Source: Streptomyces marispadix (GTDB lineage Bacteria; Actinomycetota; Actinomycetes; Streptomycetales; Streptomycetaceae). From it: a stretch of DNA of 64,000 nucleotides. Both the position numbers and the translations under genes were made by a program. Positions 1 to 8,852 of the stretch are shown here, piece by piece. Below the pieces are notes generated by a model. The model was not told the DNA's origin and made no database searches. It saw nothing but the letters and a program-made list of their open reading frames with translations. How positions within the stretch are numbered: the first letter of the stretch is position 1; each line of letters starts with the position of its first letter. The stretch is from assembly GCF_022524345.1 (NCBI RefSeq), contig NZ_JAKWJU010000002.1, forward strand, positions 4,874,501-4,938,500, in the 5' to 3' direction.

Positions 1-1612
1 GCTCCTCGGCGGTCGAACGCAGCTCCTCCGCCTCGGAGTTGGCGCGCTCCAAGGTCTCCTCGGCCTGGCGGCGCAGCGTCGTGGCGCGCTCGATGGCCTC
101 GGTGCGTACGCGTTCGCTCTCGTTGGCGGCCTCGGAGCGGGTGTCCTCCGCGTCGGCCTTCGCCTTGACGAGGAGTTCCTCGGCGCGGTTCGCGGCATCC
201 TCGATCTGCTGCACGGCCTCGCGGCGTGCCTCGCTGCGGATGCGCTCGCCCTCCTCGACCGCCTCCGCACGCAGTTGCTCGGCCTCTCCGCGCAGCCGCC
301 GCGCTTCCTCCTGGTACTCGGCGGCCTTCTCGCGGTACTCCTTCGTGTCGTCCTTGGCCGCGCCCTCCAGCTCCTCGACGAGCTGCCGGGCCTCTCCGCG
401 CAGCCGCTCGGCCTCCTCCTCGGCCTCACGGCGGATGCGTTCGGCCTCCTCGGACGCCTTGCGCGTGGTGGCCCTGGCCTCCTCGGACGCCTTGTCCAGC
501 TCGTCCTCGGCGGTACGGGCGGCCTCCGCGAGCTGGTTCGCCGACTCCTCCGCCGAGCGGGTACGGGCCTCGGCCTTGGCCTCCTCGATGAGCTGCTCGG
601 CCTCGGCCTTCGCCTCGTCGCGGAGCTGCTGGGCCTCGGCCTTGACGGCCTCCGACTCCTTGGTGGCGTCCGCGACCATGCGGGCCACTTCGTTCTTCGC
701 GGTACGCAGGCGCTGCTCGTTGTCCGACTCGGCGTCCGCAAGCAGCTTTTCGGCCGCCTCGGACGCCTTCGTCAGCTTCTGCTCGGCCTCGTTGCGGGCC
801 TCGCGCAGCGCGGCCTCGGCCTCCTGCATGCGCTCGCCGGCCCGGCGTACCAGATCGGCGGCCTCACGGCGGGACGACTCCGACTCGGAAGTGGAGGAGG
901 TACGCAGCCGCTCCGCGTGCTCACTGGCCTCCTGGGCCTGTGTCGAGGCGGAGTTGAGCATCCGCTCGGCCTCCGCGCGGGCACGGCGCAGAATCGCGTC
1001 GGCCTCCGAACGGGCCTGCTCCGCCTCGGAGTTGAGCCTTCCGCGGGTCTCCTCCGCGTGCCGCTCGGCTTCCTCACGCGCCTGTGCGAGGGCGCGTTCG
1101 GACTCGGCGCGCGTCTCCTCCATGAGGCGCTGCGCCTGCTGTTCCGTACGGGCGCGAAGCTGCTCCGCCCATGCGACGTTCTCGTTGACGTGGGACTCGA
1201 CGGTGGAGCGGCGCTCGGCCAGCTCCTGGTCGAGCTGCTGGCGGCGGCGCACCGCCTCGGCGTGCAGCTCCGACTCCAGCCGGGACTGCTGCTCCGCCCG
1301 CTCCTGGAGCAGGCGTTGGGTCTCCATGCGGGCGTCGCGCAGCTCGCGCTCGGCGTCCGCCCGCATCTGGTCGGCCTGTAGCTGCGCGTTCCGCAGCAGC
1401 GATTCGGCCTGCTGGGAGAGGTTGTCGTAGCTGGCCGGGCGCGTGGCGAGAGCGCGGCGCGCCTCGTGCAGCTTGGCGCGCAGCACTTCGACCTGATAGC
1501 CGAGGTCGTCGGCATGGTCGACGGCCTTCTCCCGCTCCTTCTTCAGCCGCTCCATCTCGGCCTCGAACTGCGAGAGGTGGTCGTCAGCCTCGTAGCGGTC
1601 GTAGCCCCGCAC
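1..1612 (-). CDS. scy: Scy, polar-growth coiled-coil scaffold (3' end cut by window edge)
   Basis: The minus strand is open from a GTG at 1612 to the window edge, giving 537 codons with no stop. The product is almost pure coiled coil, rich in Glu, Ala, Arg and Lys, with recurring AEAEEL/EEAERLR-type heptads. The N-terminus starts VRGYDRYEADDHLSQFEAEMERL and continues into DLGYQVEVLRAKLHEARR, which I recognise as the start of Streptomyces Scy, a tip-organising-centre protein that recruits DivIVA and FilP for hyphal tip extension. Full-length Scy is about 1,300 residues, so well over half is missing here. The GTG is chosen because the homology begins there and GGGA lies upstream; the nearby ATG is out of frame. 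Large open frames on the opposite strand are mirror images of the repetitive codons. Confidence 0.9.
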   Translation of the reverse strand, partial: MRGYDRYEADDHLSQFEAEMERLKKEREKAVDHADDLGYQVEVLRAKLHEARRALATRPASYDNLSQQAESLLRNAQLQADQMRADAERELRDARMETQRLLQERAEQQSRLESELHAEAVRRRQQLDQELAERRSTVESHVNENVAWAEQLRARTEQQAQRLMEETRAESERALAQAREEAERHAEETRGRLNSEAEQARSEADAILRRARAEAERMLNSASTQAQEASEHAERLRTSSTSESESSRREAADLVRRAGERMQEAEAALREARNEAEQKLTKASEAAEKLLADAESDNEQRLRTAKNEVARMVADATKESEAVKAEAQQLRDEAKAEAEQLIEEAKAEARTRSAEESANQLAEAARTAEDELDKASEEARATTRKASEEAERIRREAEEEAERLRGEARQLVEELEGAAKDDTKEYREKAAEYQEEARRLRGEAEQLRAEAVEEGERIRSEARREAVQQIEDAANRAEELLVKAKADAEDTRSEAANESERVRTEAIERATTLRRQAEETLERANSEAEELRSTAEE

Positions 1613-1783
1613 TGCGCGGTCCCATCCGTCCCCTGGTCGTGGTGGTGAACTGACCCTTCGTGGTGATGGTGTCAGAACATCGGCAGAACTTCGGGCCGGA
1701 CCTCCAGCCCGGACCCTCCCCTCGGGATGGTGCGAAGGCCCGCCCCGGCCGAGTGGCCACTCTACCGGGCCGAGAAGCAGCCG

Positions 1784-2257
1784 TCAGTGGCTCGTTGTTG
1801 CCGATGAGTCCTGCGAGGTATGAGGGGTGGTGGAGGACCCTGCCGCGGTGACCAACTCCGTGAGCACTCCGTGGCAGTCCTTGGGGTGGAGGAAGGTGAT
1901 GCGCGAGTCCATGGAGCCCCTGCGCGGCTCGTCGTAGAGAACGCGTACGCCGCGGCCGCGGATCTCCTCCGAGTCGGCGTCGACGTCCGCGGTGCCGAAG
2001 GCGATGTGGTGCACGCCCTCGCCGTGCCGCTCAAGCCACTTGGCGACGGTGGAGTCCTCGCGGACCGGCTCCAGGAGCTGGATGTAGGAGGCGCCGCCGT
2101 CGTCCGTGCCGTTGATGCGGAGCATGGCCTCGCGGACCCCCTGCTCCTCGTTGACCTCGCTGTGGAAGACCTCGAAGCCGTACGTGGCACGGTAGAAGTC
2201 GACGGTCTTGTCCAGGTCGAAACAGGCGATCCCGATGTGGTCGATACGCGTCAGCAT
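1784..2257 (-). CDS. mce: methylmalonyl-CoA epimerase
   Basis: A 157-residue vicinal-oxygen-chelate (glyoxalase fold) protein. It interconverts (2R)- and (2S)-methylmalonyl-CoA between propionyl-CoA carboxylase or mutase and the polyketide precursor pool. It opens MLTRIDHIGIACFDLDKTVDFYR, with the metal-binding His in HIGIA near residue 7. A second half follows, with the VHHIAFGTADVDA strand and a C-terminal CHGVLTELV metal-site segment. The frame is open upstream to 2332, but the ATG at 2257 has GGGGA just before it and matches the family start. It lies divergent from the thiolase, and meaB is close by, which fits an acyl-CoA/B12-mutase neighbourhood. Confidence 0.9.
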   Translation of the reverse strand: MLTRIDHIGIACFDLDKTVDFYRATYGFEVFHSEVNEEQGVREAMLRINGTDDGGASYIQLLEPVREDSTVAKWLERHGEGVHHIAFGTADVDADSEEIRGRGVRVLYDEPRRGSMDSRITFLHPKDCHGVLTELVTAAGSSTTPHTSQDSSATTSH

Positions 2258-2363
2258 TTCCCCAGTGCAGCGCCTGAACGCTCGGTTACGCAACGTGCGC
2301 ACGGTCACACCCGCCGACCGGTGACCCGGCACCGTACCGCTCAGTACATTGGCGGGACCGCCC

Positions 2364-2405
2364 TTAACCCTCGTTAACTTCCAACCCCTCCAGCCCGCGC
2401 GGGCT
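2364..2405. promoter_or_regulatory. inverted repeats in the mce/thiolase divergent region
   Basis: TTAAC-CCTC-GTTAA (2364-2377) is a perfect 5-bp inverted repeat in an otherwise GC-rich 180-bp divergent region. A perfect 14-bp palindrome of the AGCCCGCGCGGGCT type follows at 2392-2405, upstream of the thiolase ribosome-binding site GGAAGG. The first may be an operator and the second a leader hairpin. No regulator is assigned. Confidence 0.35.
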
Positions 2406-2437
2406 GAAGGGGACCCTCAGGAAGGATCTGAACCAGA

Positions 2438-3670
2438 ATGACTGGTACGTCGGCTCGTACTCCCGTCAACAGCACCTCGGTTATCGTCTCCGGCGCCCGT
2501 ACGCCCATGGGACGTCTGCTCGGCTCGCTGAAGTCCTTCTCCGGAGCGGACCTCGGCGGCATCGCCATCAAGGCCGCGCTGGAGCGGGCCGGCATCGGCG
2601 GCGACCAGGTCGAGTACGTGATCATGGGCCAGGTGCTCCAGGCCGGTGCCGGCCAGATTCCCGCCCGTCAGGCGGCGGTCAAGGCCGGCATCCCGATGAA
2701 CGTCCCGGCCCTCACGGTCAACAAGGTCTGCCTCTCCGGGCTCGACGCGATCGCGCTGGCCGATCAGCTCGTGCGCGCGGGCGAGTTCGACATCGTGGTG
2801 GCGGGCGGACAGGAGTCGATGACCAACGCGCCGCATCTGCTGCCCAAGTCGCGTGAGGGCTACAAGTACGGCGCCGTGGAGATGCTGGACTCGATGGCCT
2901 ACGACGGCCTGACCGACTCGTTCGAGAACATCGCCATGGGCGCGTCCACGGAGAAGCACAACACCCGCCTCGGCATCGCACGTCCCGAGCAGGACGAGGT
3001 CGCGGCACGCTCGCACCAGCGGGCCGCGGCCGCGCAGAAGAACGGCCTCTTCGAAGCGGAGATCACTCCGGTCGAGATCCCGCAGCGCAAGGGCGACCCG
3101 GTCGTCTTCAGCCAGGACGAGGGCATCCGGGGCGAGACGACCGCCGAGTCGCTGGGCAGGCTCAAGCCGGCCTTCGCCAAGGACGGGACCATCACGGCGG
3201 GTTCGGCCTCGCAGATCTCCGACGGTGCGGCGGCGGTCGTCGTGATGAGCCGCGCCAAGGCGGAGGAGCTGGGCGTCGAATGGCTCGCGGAGATCGGCGC
3301 TCACGGCAATGTCGCGGGCCCGGACAACTCCCTCCAGTCGCAGCCCTCCAGGGCCATCGAGCACGCCCTCGCGAAGGACGGCTCGGGGCTCAAGGCGGCG
3401 GACCTCGATCTCATCGAGATCAACGAGGCGTTCGCGGCCGTCGCCGTGCAGTCAACGAAGGATCTCGGCGTCAGCCCCGAAAAGGTGAACGTCAACGGCG
3501 GCGCCATCGCCCTCGGGCATCCGATCGGAATGTCCGGCGCGCGTATCGTCCTTCATCTCGCGCTGGAGCTGCGGCGCCGGGGCGGCGGCACGGGCGCGGC
3601 GGCGCTGTGCGGCGGCGGCGGGCAGGGCGACGCGCTGCTGGTGCGGGTTCCGGGGAACGCGGACAAGTAA
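2438..3670 (+). CDS. acetyl-CoA C-acetyltransferase (thiolase)
   Basis: A 410-residue thiolase II family enzyme that condenses or cleaves acyl-CoA and acetyl-CoA. The three catalytic signatures are present: nucleophile Cys98 in NKVCLSG, His361 in the GHPIG motif, and Cys391 in the CGGGGQG motif near the C-terminus. The NEAFA motif is also present. Length is typical (about 390-410); the first 14 residues look like a short family-specific extension. The ATG at 2438 is preceded by AGGAAGG at suitable spacing. It is divergent from mce and followed after about 310 bp by meaB, so it probably feeds acetoacetyl-CoA/butyryl-CoA metabolism linked to the mutases. Biosynthetic versus degradative direction cannot be decided from sequence. 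Confidence 0.93.
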   Translation: MTGTSARTPVNSTSVIVSGARTPMGRLLGSLKSFSGADLGGIAIKAALERAGIGGDQVEYVIMGQVLQAGAGQIPARQAAVKAGIPMNVPALTVNKVCLSGLDAIALADQLVRAGEFDIVVAGGQESMTNAPHLLPKSREGYKYGAVEMLDSMAYDGLTDSFENIAMGASTEKHNTRLGIARPEQDEVAARSHQRAAAAQKNGLFEAEITPVEIPQRKGDPVVFSQDEGIRGETTAESLGRLKPAFAKDGTITAGSASQISDGAAAVVVMSRAKAEELGVEWLAEIGAHGNVAGPDNSLQSQPSRAIEHALAKDGSGLKAADLDLIEINEAFAAVAVQSTKDLGVSPEKVNVNGGAIALGHPIGMSGARIVLHLALELRRRGGGTGAAALCGGGGQGDALLVRVPGNADK

Positions 3671-3980
3671 GCGGACAGGCAGGCCGACGGCTGAGCGGAC
3701 AGGCAAGGCCGGTGCCTGCCGGGCGTAAGGGCTGAAGGCCGTAAGAGCCGGGGGCCGGACGTAAGAGCCGGGTCCGGACGCGGCTGGGACCTCGTGAAAC
3801 GGGACCGGCGGCGCCCGGCCCGGCACGCCGTACAAGGGCACGCGGTCGTGCCGACGCCACGGACGCGGCCGTACGGACGTACACGAGCAGGCACGCACGC
3901 GGCCACGGCCGTACGGGAACACGGTCGTACGGACTACCGGCGACAGCGGCGAAGGACGAAGGACAGGGGAGCGCAGCAGC
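3671..3980. other. 310-bp gap between thiolase and meaB with short direct repeats
   Basis: No gene is convincing here. The segment has two near-copies of a GAGCGGACAGGCA-like block just after the thiolase stop. Two copies of CGTAAGAGCCGGG follow around 3739-3772, then several GTACGG/CGTACG hexamers. Any meaB promoter should lie in the second half; I cannot pick a clear -35/-10. Confidence 0.4.
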
Positions 3981-4940
3981 ATGGCGGTGGACGTCTCCGA
4001 GCTGGTCGAGCAGGCGAGGGAGGGCAGGCCGAGGGCCGTGGCCCGGCTGATCTCCCTCGTGGAGGGGGCGTCCCCGCAACTGCGCGAGGTGATGGCCGCA
4101 CTCGCGCCGCGCTGCGGCAACGCCTACGTGGTGGGCCTGACGGGATCGCCGGGCGTGGGCAAGTCGACGTCCACGTCGGCGCTCGTCACGGCGTACCGGC
4201 GCGCGGGCAAGCGGGTCGGGGTCCTCGCCGTCGATCCGTCCTCGCCGTTCTCCGGAGGGGCGCTGCTCGGCGACCGGGTGCGGATGGGCGAGCACGCCTC
4301 CGATCCCGGCGTCTACATCCGCTCCATGGCGACGCGCGGCCATCTCGGCGGGCTGGCGTGGGCGGCCCCGCAGGCCGTACGCGTGCTGGACGCCGCCGGA
4401 TGCGACGTGGTGCTCGTGGAGACCGTCGGTGTCGGCCAGAGCGAGGTGGAGATCGCCGCGCAGGCCGATACGAGCGTGGTGCTCCTCGCCCCCGGCATGG
4501 GCGACGGAATCCAGGCCGCGAAGGCGGGAATCCTGGAGATCGGCGATGTGTACGTGGTCAACAAGGCCGACCGCGACGGTGCCGACGCGACCGTGCGCGA
4601 GCTGAACCACATGCTGGGGCTGGGCGAGGCGAGGAAGCCGGGGGACTGGCGCCCGCCGATCGTTAAGACCGTCGCGGCACGGAGCGAGGGCGTGGACGAG
4701 GTCGTCGCCGCGCTGGAGAAGCACCACGCGTGGATGGAGGAGCACGGCGTCCTCGCGCAGCGGCGCGAACGGCGTGCCGCACGGGAGATCGAGACGATCG
4801 CGGTGACGGCGCTGCGGGAGCGGATGGGCGAACTGCGCGGCGGCAAGCGGCTGGACGCGCTGGCCGGGAAGGTCGTCGCGGGTTCGCTCGATCCGTATGC
4901 GGCGGCGGACGAACTGGTCGCGGGAGTGACGGAGCAGTAG
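3981..4940 (+). CDS. meaB: MeaB-type G-protein chaperone of B12-dependent acyl-CoA mutase
   Basis: A 319-residue SIMIBI-class GTPase (ArgK/MeaB family, often annotated LAO/AO transport ATPase). Such proteins load and protect adenosylcobalamin-dependent acyl-CoA mutases. Visible motifs are a Walker A GSPGVGKST at residues 55-63, DPSSPFSGGALLGDRVRM (base-binding and Mg region), ETVGVGQSE (switch) and NKAD for guanine specificity. The C-terminal dimerisation helix region with IETIAVTALRERM is present. Length matches the family. Likely clients are methylmalonyl-CoA mutase, encoded elsewhere, or the isobutyryl-CoA mutase subunit at 15.7 kb; this is inference. GGGGAGC lies before the ATG. Confidence 0.92.
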   Translation: MAVDVSELVEQAREGRPRAVARLISLVEGASPQLREVMAALAPRCGNAYVVGLTGSPGVGKSTSTSALVTAYRRAGKRVGVLAVDPSSPFSGGALLGDRVRMGEHASDPGVYIRSMATRGHLGGLAWAAPQAVRVLDAAGCDVVLVETVGVGQSEVEIAAQADTSVVLLAPGMGDGIQAAKAGILEIGDVYVVNKADRDGADATVRELNHMLGLGEARKPGDWRPPIVKTVAARSEGVDEVVAALEKHHAWMEEHGVLAQRRERRAAREIETIAVTALRERMGELRGGKRLDALAGKVVAGSLDPYAAADELVAGVTEQ

Positions 4941-5095
4941 CGGAGCAGCAGGGGGCGTCCTCTAGACGGGCGGGCTTGCGGTGCGGCCTCCGGGTCCGGC
5001 CGGGGAGCCGTTTCCGGGGAGCGTGTCCGAAGTGACCGTGGCCGACGGGCGGTTCGGCGTGCGGTCACGGCGCCCAGCCCTCCCCTGACACGGCG

Positions 5096-5134
5096 CCGGT
5101 GCGGCGGGACCGGAGAACCGTCCCGCCGCACCGG
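5096..5134. terminator. bidirectional hairpin terminator between meaB and the PepSY gene
   Basis: A perfect 15-bp inverted repeat (CCGGTGCGGCGGGAC and its complement) with a 9-base loop lies between two convergent genes. It has no U-tract, as is usual in Streptomyces. Confidence 0.8.
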
Positions 5135-5180
5135 GCAGTCGAGGCCGAGTGTCAGTCGTCGCCCCGGCCGTCGTCGTGTG

Positions 5181-5783
5181 TCAGTGACGGCCGTGTCCGC
5201 CGTGACGGCCGTCGTCGTCGCCATGGCGGTCGTCGTCGTCCGGCCCGTCGTCGTCTCCGTAGCGGTCGTCGTCGCCGTGGCGGCCGTCGTCGTCGCCGTC
5301 CTCGTAGCTGTCGTCGTAACCGCCGTCGTCGTCGCGGTCGTCCCTGTCGTCGCGCTGGTCGTCCCCCCGGTCGTCGTCGCGGTCGTGGTCCGCGGGCTGC
5401 TCGGTGAGCTTGCCGGAGGTCGCGTCGACGAGGAACTCGTGCTCCACGCCGTTCCCGTCGACCGTCTTGACCTCCCAGGCGCGGGTGCCGTAGTCGTCGT
5501 CCAGGTCGACCGAGGTGACCGTGCCCTTGGCGGCGCCGGTACGGGCTGCGTCCTCCGCGGAGATCTTCAGGCCGGCGGCGGAGTAGTCGCCGTCCCGGCG
5601 GTCGTCGCGGTCGTCGTCGCGCCCGTCCGCCCCGTCGTCGTCTGCGCCGGGCGAGCCGGCACTCGTGCTCGTGACCTGTGCGCTCTTCTGGTCGCCGTCG
5701 CCGGACAGGGCCACCGCCGAGACAGTGCCCGTGCCGATGAGTGCCGTGGCGGTGAGGGTCGCGATCATCAGCTTGCGCTTCAT
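5181..5783 (-). CDS. secreted PepSY-domain protein with acidic/His-rich tail
   Basis: A 200-residue exported protein. Residues 1-27 are a signal peptide (MKRKLMIATLTATALIGTG...VSA). An Asp-rich linker follows, then one PepSY-like domain at about 65-110 (AAKGTVTSVDLDDDYGTRAWEV...EHEFLVDATSGKL). The last 90 residues are almost entirely Asp, His, Gly and Arg, ending GRHGGHGRH. Such a tail could bind divalent cations; this is inference. The ATG at 5783 has a GGAGG ribosome-binding site; the longer frame to 6062 overlaps the response-regulator gene and is rejected. The gene is divergent from, and shares an operator-like region with, the adjacent two-component system, a common arrangement in which the PepSY protein is a regulon member or signal modulator. 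Confidence 0.85.
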   Translation of the reverse strand: MKRKLMIATLTATALIGTGTVSAVALSGDGDQKSAQVTSTSAGSPGADDDGADGRDDDRDDRRDGDYSAAGLKISAEDAARTGAAKGTVTSVDLDDDYGTRAWEVKTVDGNGVEHEFLVDATSGKLTEQPADHDRDDDRGDDQRDDRDDRDDDGGYDDSYEDGDDDGRHGDDDRYGDDDGPDDDDRHGDDDGRHGGHGRH

Positions 5784-5832
5784 GGTTCCTCCCGAGTGGT
5801 TGCGATGCCGGAGCCACCGTGGCGGGAGGATG

Positions 5833-5873
5833 CTGAAGTCAGCCTGAAGCCACCTGAAGATCACTTCAGGTGG
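5833..5873. promoter_or_regulatory. phased CTGAAG repeats and 10-bp inverted repeat (probable response-regulator box)
   Basis: CTGAAG occurs at 5833, 5844 and 5854 (spacing 11 and 10 bp), with the inverse CTTCAG at 5864. The last two sit in a perfect inverted repeat, CCACCTGAAG-ATCA-CTTCAGGTGG (5850-5873). Helically phased direct repeats are typical of OmpR/PhoB-family sites. The array lies between the PepSY gene and the OmpR-type regulator, so autoregulation is likely. Confidence 0.65.
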
Positions 5874-5892
5874 GATGCGGGAGAGTGGTCCC

Positions 5893-6558
5893 ATGCGCCT
5901 GCTGATCGTGGAGGACGAGCGGCGGCTCGCCCTCTCGCTCGCCCGGGGGCTGAGCGCCGAGGGATTCGCCGTGGACGTCGTGCACGACGGACGCGAAGGC
6001 CTGCACCGGGCGACCGAGGGTACGTACGACCTGATCGTGCTGGACATCATGCTGCCCGGCATGAACGGCTACCGGGTCTGCGGCGCCCTTCGCGCGGCGG
6101 GCGACGAGACTCCTGTGCTGATGCTCACCGCGAAGGACGGCGAGTACGACGAGGCCGAGGGCCTGGACACCGGTGCCGACGACTATCTGACCAAGCCCTT
6201 CTCATACGTCGTGCTGCTGGCCCGCGTACGTGCGCTGCTGCGGCGGCGCACCCGCGGCGCCCGCAACGTGCTGCGGCTGGGAGCCCTCTGCGTCGACCCG
6301 GGCACGCGCCGGGTGAGCGTCGGCGAGAACGACGTCGAGGTGACGGCGAAGGAGTTCGCGGTGCTGGAGCATCTCGCGGTACGTGCGGGCGACGTCGTCT
6401 CCAAGTCCGAAATCCTCGAACACGTCTGGGACTTCGCATACGACGGCGACGTCAACATCGTCGAGGTGTATGTGAGCGCGCTGCGCCGCAAGCTGGGGGC
6501 GGGCTGGATCGCCACCGTGCGCGGCGCCGGATACCGGCTGGTGGACGCCGGTGCGTAG
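5893..6558 (+). CDS. OmpR/PhoB-family response regulator
   Basis: A 221-residue two-domain regulator. The receiver domain (1-120) has the acidic pocket VEDE, phospho-acceptor Asp51 in LIVLDIMLPG, the Thr in MLTAKDG, and KPF. The C-terminal winged helix (about 125-220) has AKEFAVLEHLAVRAGDVVSKSEILEHVW and the closing VRGAGYRL. The ATG at 5893 is preferred over 5875, because 5875 overlaps the inverted repeat while 5893 has GGGAG upstream and starts directly at the receiver (MRLLIVEDE). It overlaps the kinase gene by 8 bp, which implies translational coupling. Confidence 0.92.
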   Translation: MRLLIVEDERRLALSLARGLSAEGFAVDVVHDGREGLHRATEGTYDLIVLDIMLPGMNGYRVCGALRAAGDETPVLMLTAKDGEYDEAEGLDTGADDYLTKPFSYVVLLARVRALLRRRTRGARNVLRLGALCVDPGTRRVSVGENDVEVTAKEFAVLEHLAVRAGDVVSKSEILEHVWDFAYDGDVNIVEVYVSALRRKLGAGWIATVRGAGYRLVDAGA

Positions 6559-8263
6559 GGGATCGGTCCGTACGCGTGCGGCGCTGGGCGCGACCCTGGT
6601 GGTGGCCGTGGCGCTGGTGGCCGCCGGTTTCGCGGTGGTGGCGGTGCTGCGGGACGGGCTGGCCGGGAACGCGAAGCTCCAGGCCGAGTCGACGGCACGC
6701 GGCGTCGCGGCGGAGGTCTCCGACGTCGACGCCCGTGGCGTACGGCGGCTGGACGGGCTCGACACCGACGACGAACCCGCGCAGGTCGTCGGCCCACGCG
6801 GCAAGGTGCTCGGCGCAAGCGAGGGGCTGCGCGGCAGGGGCCCGGTCGCGGGCTTCAACCGCGTAGAGGAGGACGGCACACCGGAACCGGACCGCAGCAC
6901 GGGCGACGACGGCGACGACAGCGGAACCGGCGAAGACAGCGGCGCCACCGGCGACGAGCACCAGAACCGGGACCGCGACCGGCACAGGAACCGCGGCGGC
7001 GACGACAGCGGCCCCGGTTCCGGCTCCGGCAGCGGCGAGGACAACAGCGGTCACGGCTCGGGCTCCGGCAGCGGCGAGGACAACAGCGGCCACGGTTCGG
7101 ACGACGACGCCCGCGAGGACGACTCCCCCGAGGACGACTCCCCCGAGGACGACGACGGCGACGCCCCGGCGACCACCCCGTCCGCGACTCCCGGCGACGA
7201 CACCGAAGTCGACCGCGACAGCGAGCAGCAGACCGTCAAGCTGAACGGCCAGGACTTCACGCTCGTAGGGGTGCAGAGCAGAACCCGCGACGGCACACCC
7301 GTGACCGTCTACGCGGGCGCCTCGCTCAAGGACCAGCAGGAGGCCGTCTCGTCGGTGACTCAGGCGATGCTCGTCGGCCTGCCCGCGCTGCTGCTGGTCG
7401 TAGGGGGCGTGACATGGCTGGTGACACGGCGTGCGCTGCGCCCCGTGGAGAGCATCCGCGGCGAGATGGCCGGAATCATGGCGAGCGCCGACCTCTCGCG
7501 ACGCGTTCCCGAACCGGACGCACGTGACGAGGTCGCACGGCTGGCCCGCACGACGAACGACACCCTGGCCGCCCTGGAGTCCTCCGTGGAGCGCCAGCGC
7601 CGCTTCGTCGCGGACGTCTCACACGAGCTGCGCAGCCCCATCGCCTCCCTGCGCACCCAACTGGAGGTCGGCGCCGCCCATCCCGATCTGCTGGACGTGG
7701 ACGGCGCGGTGCAGGACACGGTGCGGCTTCAGCAGCTCGCCACGGACCTGCTGCTCCTCGCGCGCCTGGACGCGGGGGAGCGGCCCGGCGAGGGCCGGGT
7801 GGCGCTGGGCGCGCTCGCACGGGAGGAACTGGCACAGCAGCAGGGCCCGCACCCCGTACGGCTCGGGACGATGGCCGACGGCGAAGTCACCGGCTCCCGG
7901 GCGCAGTTGGCGCGGGTGGTGATCAATCTGCTCCAGAACGCACAGCGTCACGCGTCCTCGGAAGTGCACCTGTCCGTAAGGGAGTCGCACGACGGCGACG
8001 GCCCATGGGTGGAGCTGGAGGTCTCCGACGACGGTCCCGGCGTGCCGGAGGCCGAGCGCGAGCGGATCTTCGAGCGCTTCGTGCGGCTCGACGACGCCCG
8101 CAGTCGCGACGAGGGCGGCGCGGGGCTGGGCCTCGCGATCGCCCGCGACGTGGCCACGCGGCACGGCGGGACTCTGTCGGTCAGGGCCGGTTCCCGCTTC
8201 GTGCTGAGGCTGCCCGCGGCGCAGAGCCGGGAGCGGGAACGGCGTACGGAGGAAGAGACGTAG
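6551..8263 (+). CDS. sensor histidine kinase with acidic low-complexity sensor region
   Basis: A 570-residue membrane kinase, GTG start. Order: TM1 (about 10-35), extracytoplasmic region (about 36-255), TM2 (about 275-295), HAMP, HisKA with His358 in VADVSHELRSPI, and HATPase with N box NLLQNAQRHA, G1 DDGPGVPE, F box and G2 GGAGLGLAIARDV. The outer region contains about 130 residues of Asp, Glu, Gly and Ser. It includes a tandem 13-residue repeat (GSGSGSGEDNSGH-like, a 39-bp DNA repeat at 7022 and 7061) and a SPEDD duplication. This is unusual for a ligand pocket and suggests cation or charge sensing (inference). Its partner is the overlapping regulator upstream. Confidence 0.9.
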   Translation: MRRGSVRTRAALGATLVVAVALVAAGFAVVAVLRDGLAGNAKLQAESTARGVAAEVSDVDARGVRRLDGLDTDDEPAQVVGPRGKVLGASEGLRGRGPVAGFNRVEEDGTPEPDRSTGDDGDDSGTGEDSGATGDEHQNRDRDRHRNRGGDDSGPGSGSGSGEDNSGHGSGSGSGEDNSGHGSDDDAREDDSPEDDSPEDDDGDAPATTPSATPGDDTEVDRDSEQQTVKLNGQDFTLVGVQSRTRDGTPVTVYAGASLKDQQEAVSSVTQAMLVGLPALLLVVGGVTWLVTRRALRPVESIRGEMAGIMASADLSRRVPEPDARDEVARLARTTNDTLAALESSVERQRRFVADVSHELRSPIASLRTQLEVGAAHPDLLDVDGAVQDTVRLQQLATDLLLLARLDAGERPGEGRVALGALAREELAQQQGPHPVRLGTMADGEVTGSRAQLARVVINLLQNAQRHASSEVHLSVRESHDGDGPWVELEVSDDGPGVPEAERERIFERFVRLDDARSRDEGGAGLGLAIARDVATRHGGTLSVRAGSRFVLRLPAAQSRERERRTEEET

Positions 8264-8359
8264 GCGTTACGGAAGAAGAGAAGAAGCGACGAAGAACGGG
8301 ACGTAGCACGCGACGAACAGCGGAGGATTCGCCGGGCCGCGGCCGGGGCCGGGAGGCGG

Positions 8360-8845
8360 CTAGAAGCGGCCCCGCTCGGCGCGGAGCTTCTCGGCAACGG
8401 GCAGCAGCGTCTCCCGCAGGTGTTCCACGTCCTCAGGGGACATCCGGTCGATGAAGTGGCGCCGCACGGACTCGACATGGTGCGGTGCGACGCCGCGCAT
8501 CGTCTCCCAGCCCTCCTCGGTCAGCACGGCGAAGAGTCCGCGCTTGTCGGACTCGCAGTTCTCACGTCGGACCATGCCCGCCTTCTCCATGCGCGTGATC
8601 TGGTGCGAGAGGCGGCTCTTGGACTGGAGCGTCGAGGCCGCGAGGTCGCTCATCCGCATCCGGTGATCCTCGGACTCGGAGAGATTGACCAGGATCTCGT
8701 AGTCGTTCATGGTCAGGCCGAACGGCTGGAGGTCACGCTCGAGCTGGTACATGAGCAGGCGGTTGACGTCCAGGTGGACGCGCCAGGCGGCCTGCTCGTC
8801 AGCGGTGAGCCAACGGGTGCCGTTGGTGCCGTTGTCGGTGTCCAT
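8360..8845 (-). CDS. MarR-family transcriptional regulator
   Basis: A 161-residue winged-helix protein. The helix-turn-helix (about 65-110) reads MRMSDLAASTLQSKSRLSHQITRMEKAGMVRRENCESDKRG, with the MarR wing LFAVLTEEGWE. Flanking helices form the dimer interface. The ATG at 8845 is the family start; the frame runs on upstream to 9910 but opposite and inside other genes. The start looks leaderless: TAAAGT (minus strand) ends 7 bases before it. It is convergent with the sensor kinase and downstream of the AIM24 operon on the same strand, with 137 bp between. Ligand and targets are unknown. Confidence 0.88.
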   Translation of the reverse strand: MDTDNGTNGTRWLTADEQAAWRVHLDVNRLLMYQLERDLQPFGLTMNDYEILVNLSESEDHRMRMSDLAASTLQSKSRLSHQITRMEKAGMVRRENCESDKRGLFAVLTEEGWETMRGVAPHHVESVRRHFIDRMSPEDVEHLRETLLPVAEKLRAERGRF

Positions 8846-8852
8846 GCCCGAG

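Noticed and set aside
39..1430. Long plus-strand open frames (Ser/Arg-rich and Leu/Gly-rich) opposite the left edge gene
   Set aside because: They mirror the repetitive GAG/GCC codons of the scy coiled coil; composition is not protein-like and scy homology is clear.
3836..3950. Frequent GTACGG/CGTACG words as a possible functional repeat
   Set aside because: These hexamers are common throughout the window, partly from GTA-CGG codon pairs, so local clustering is weak evidence.
5178..6866. 562-codon Val-rich plus-strand frame
   Set aside because: It is the complement of Asp codons in the PepSY tail and then an out-of-frame run through the response regulator.
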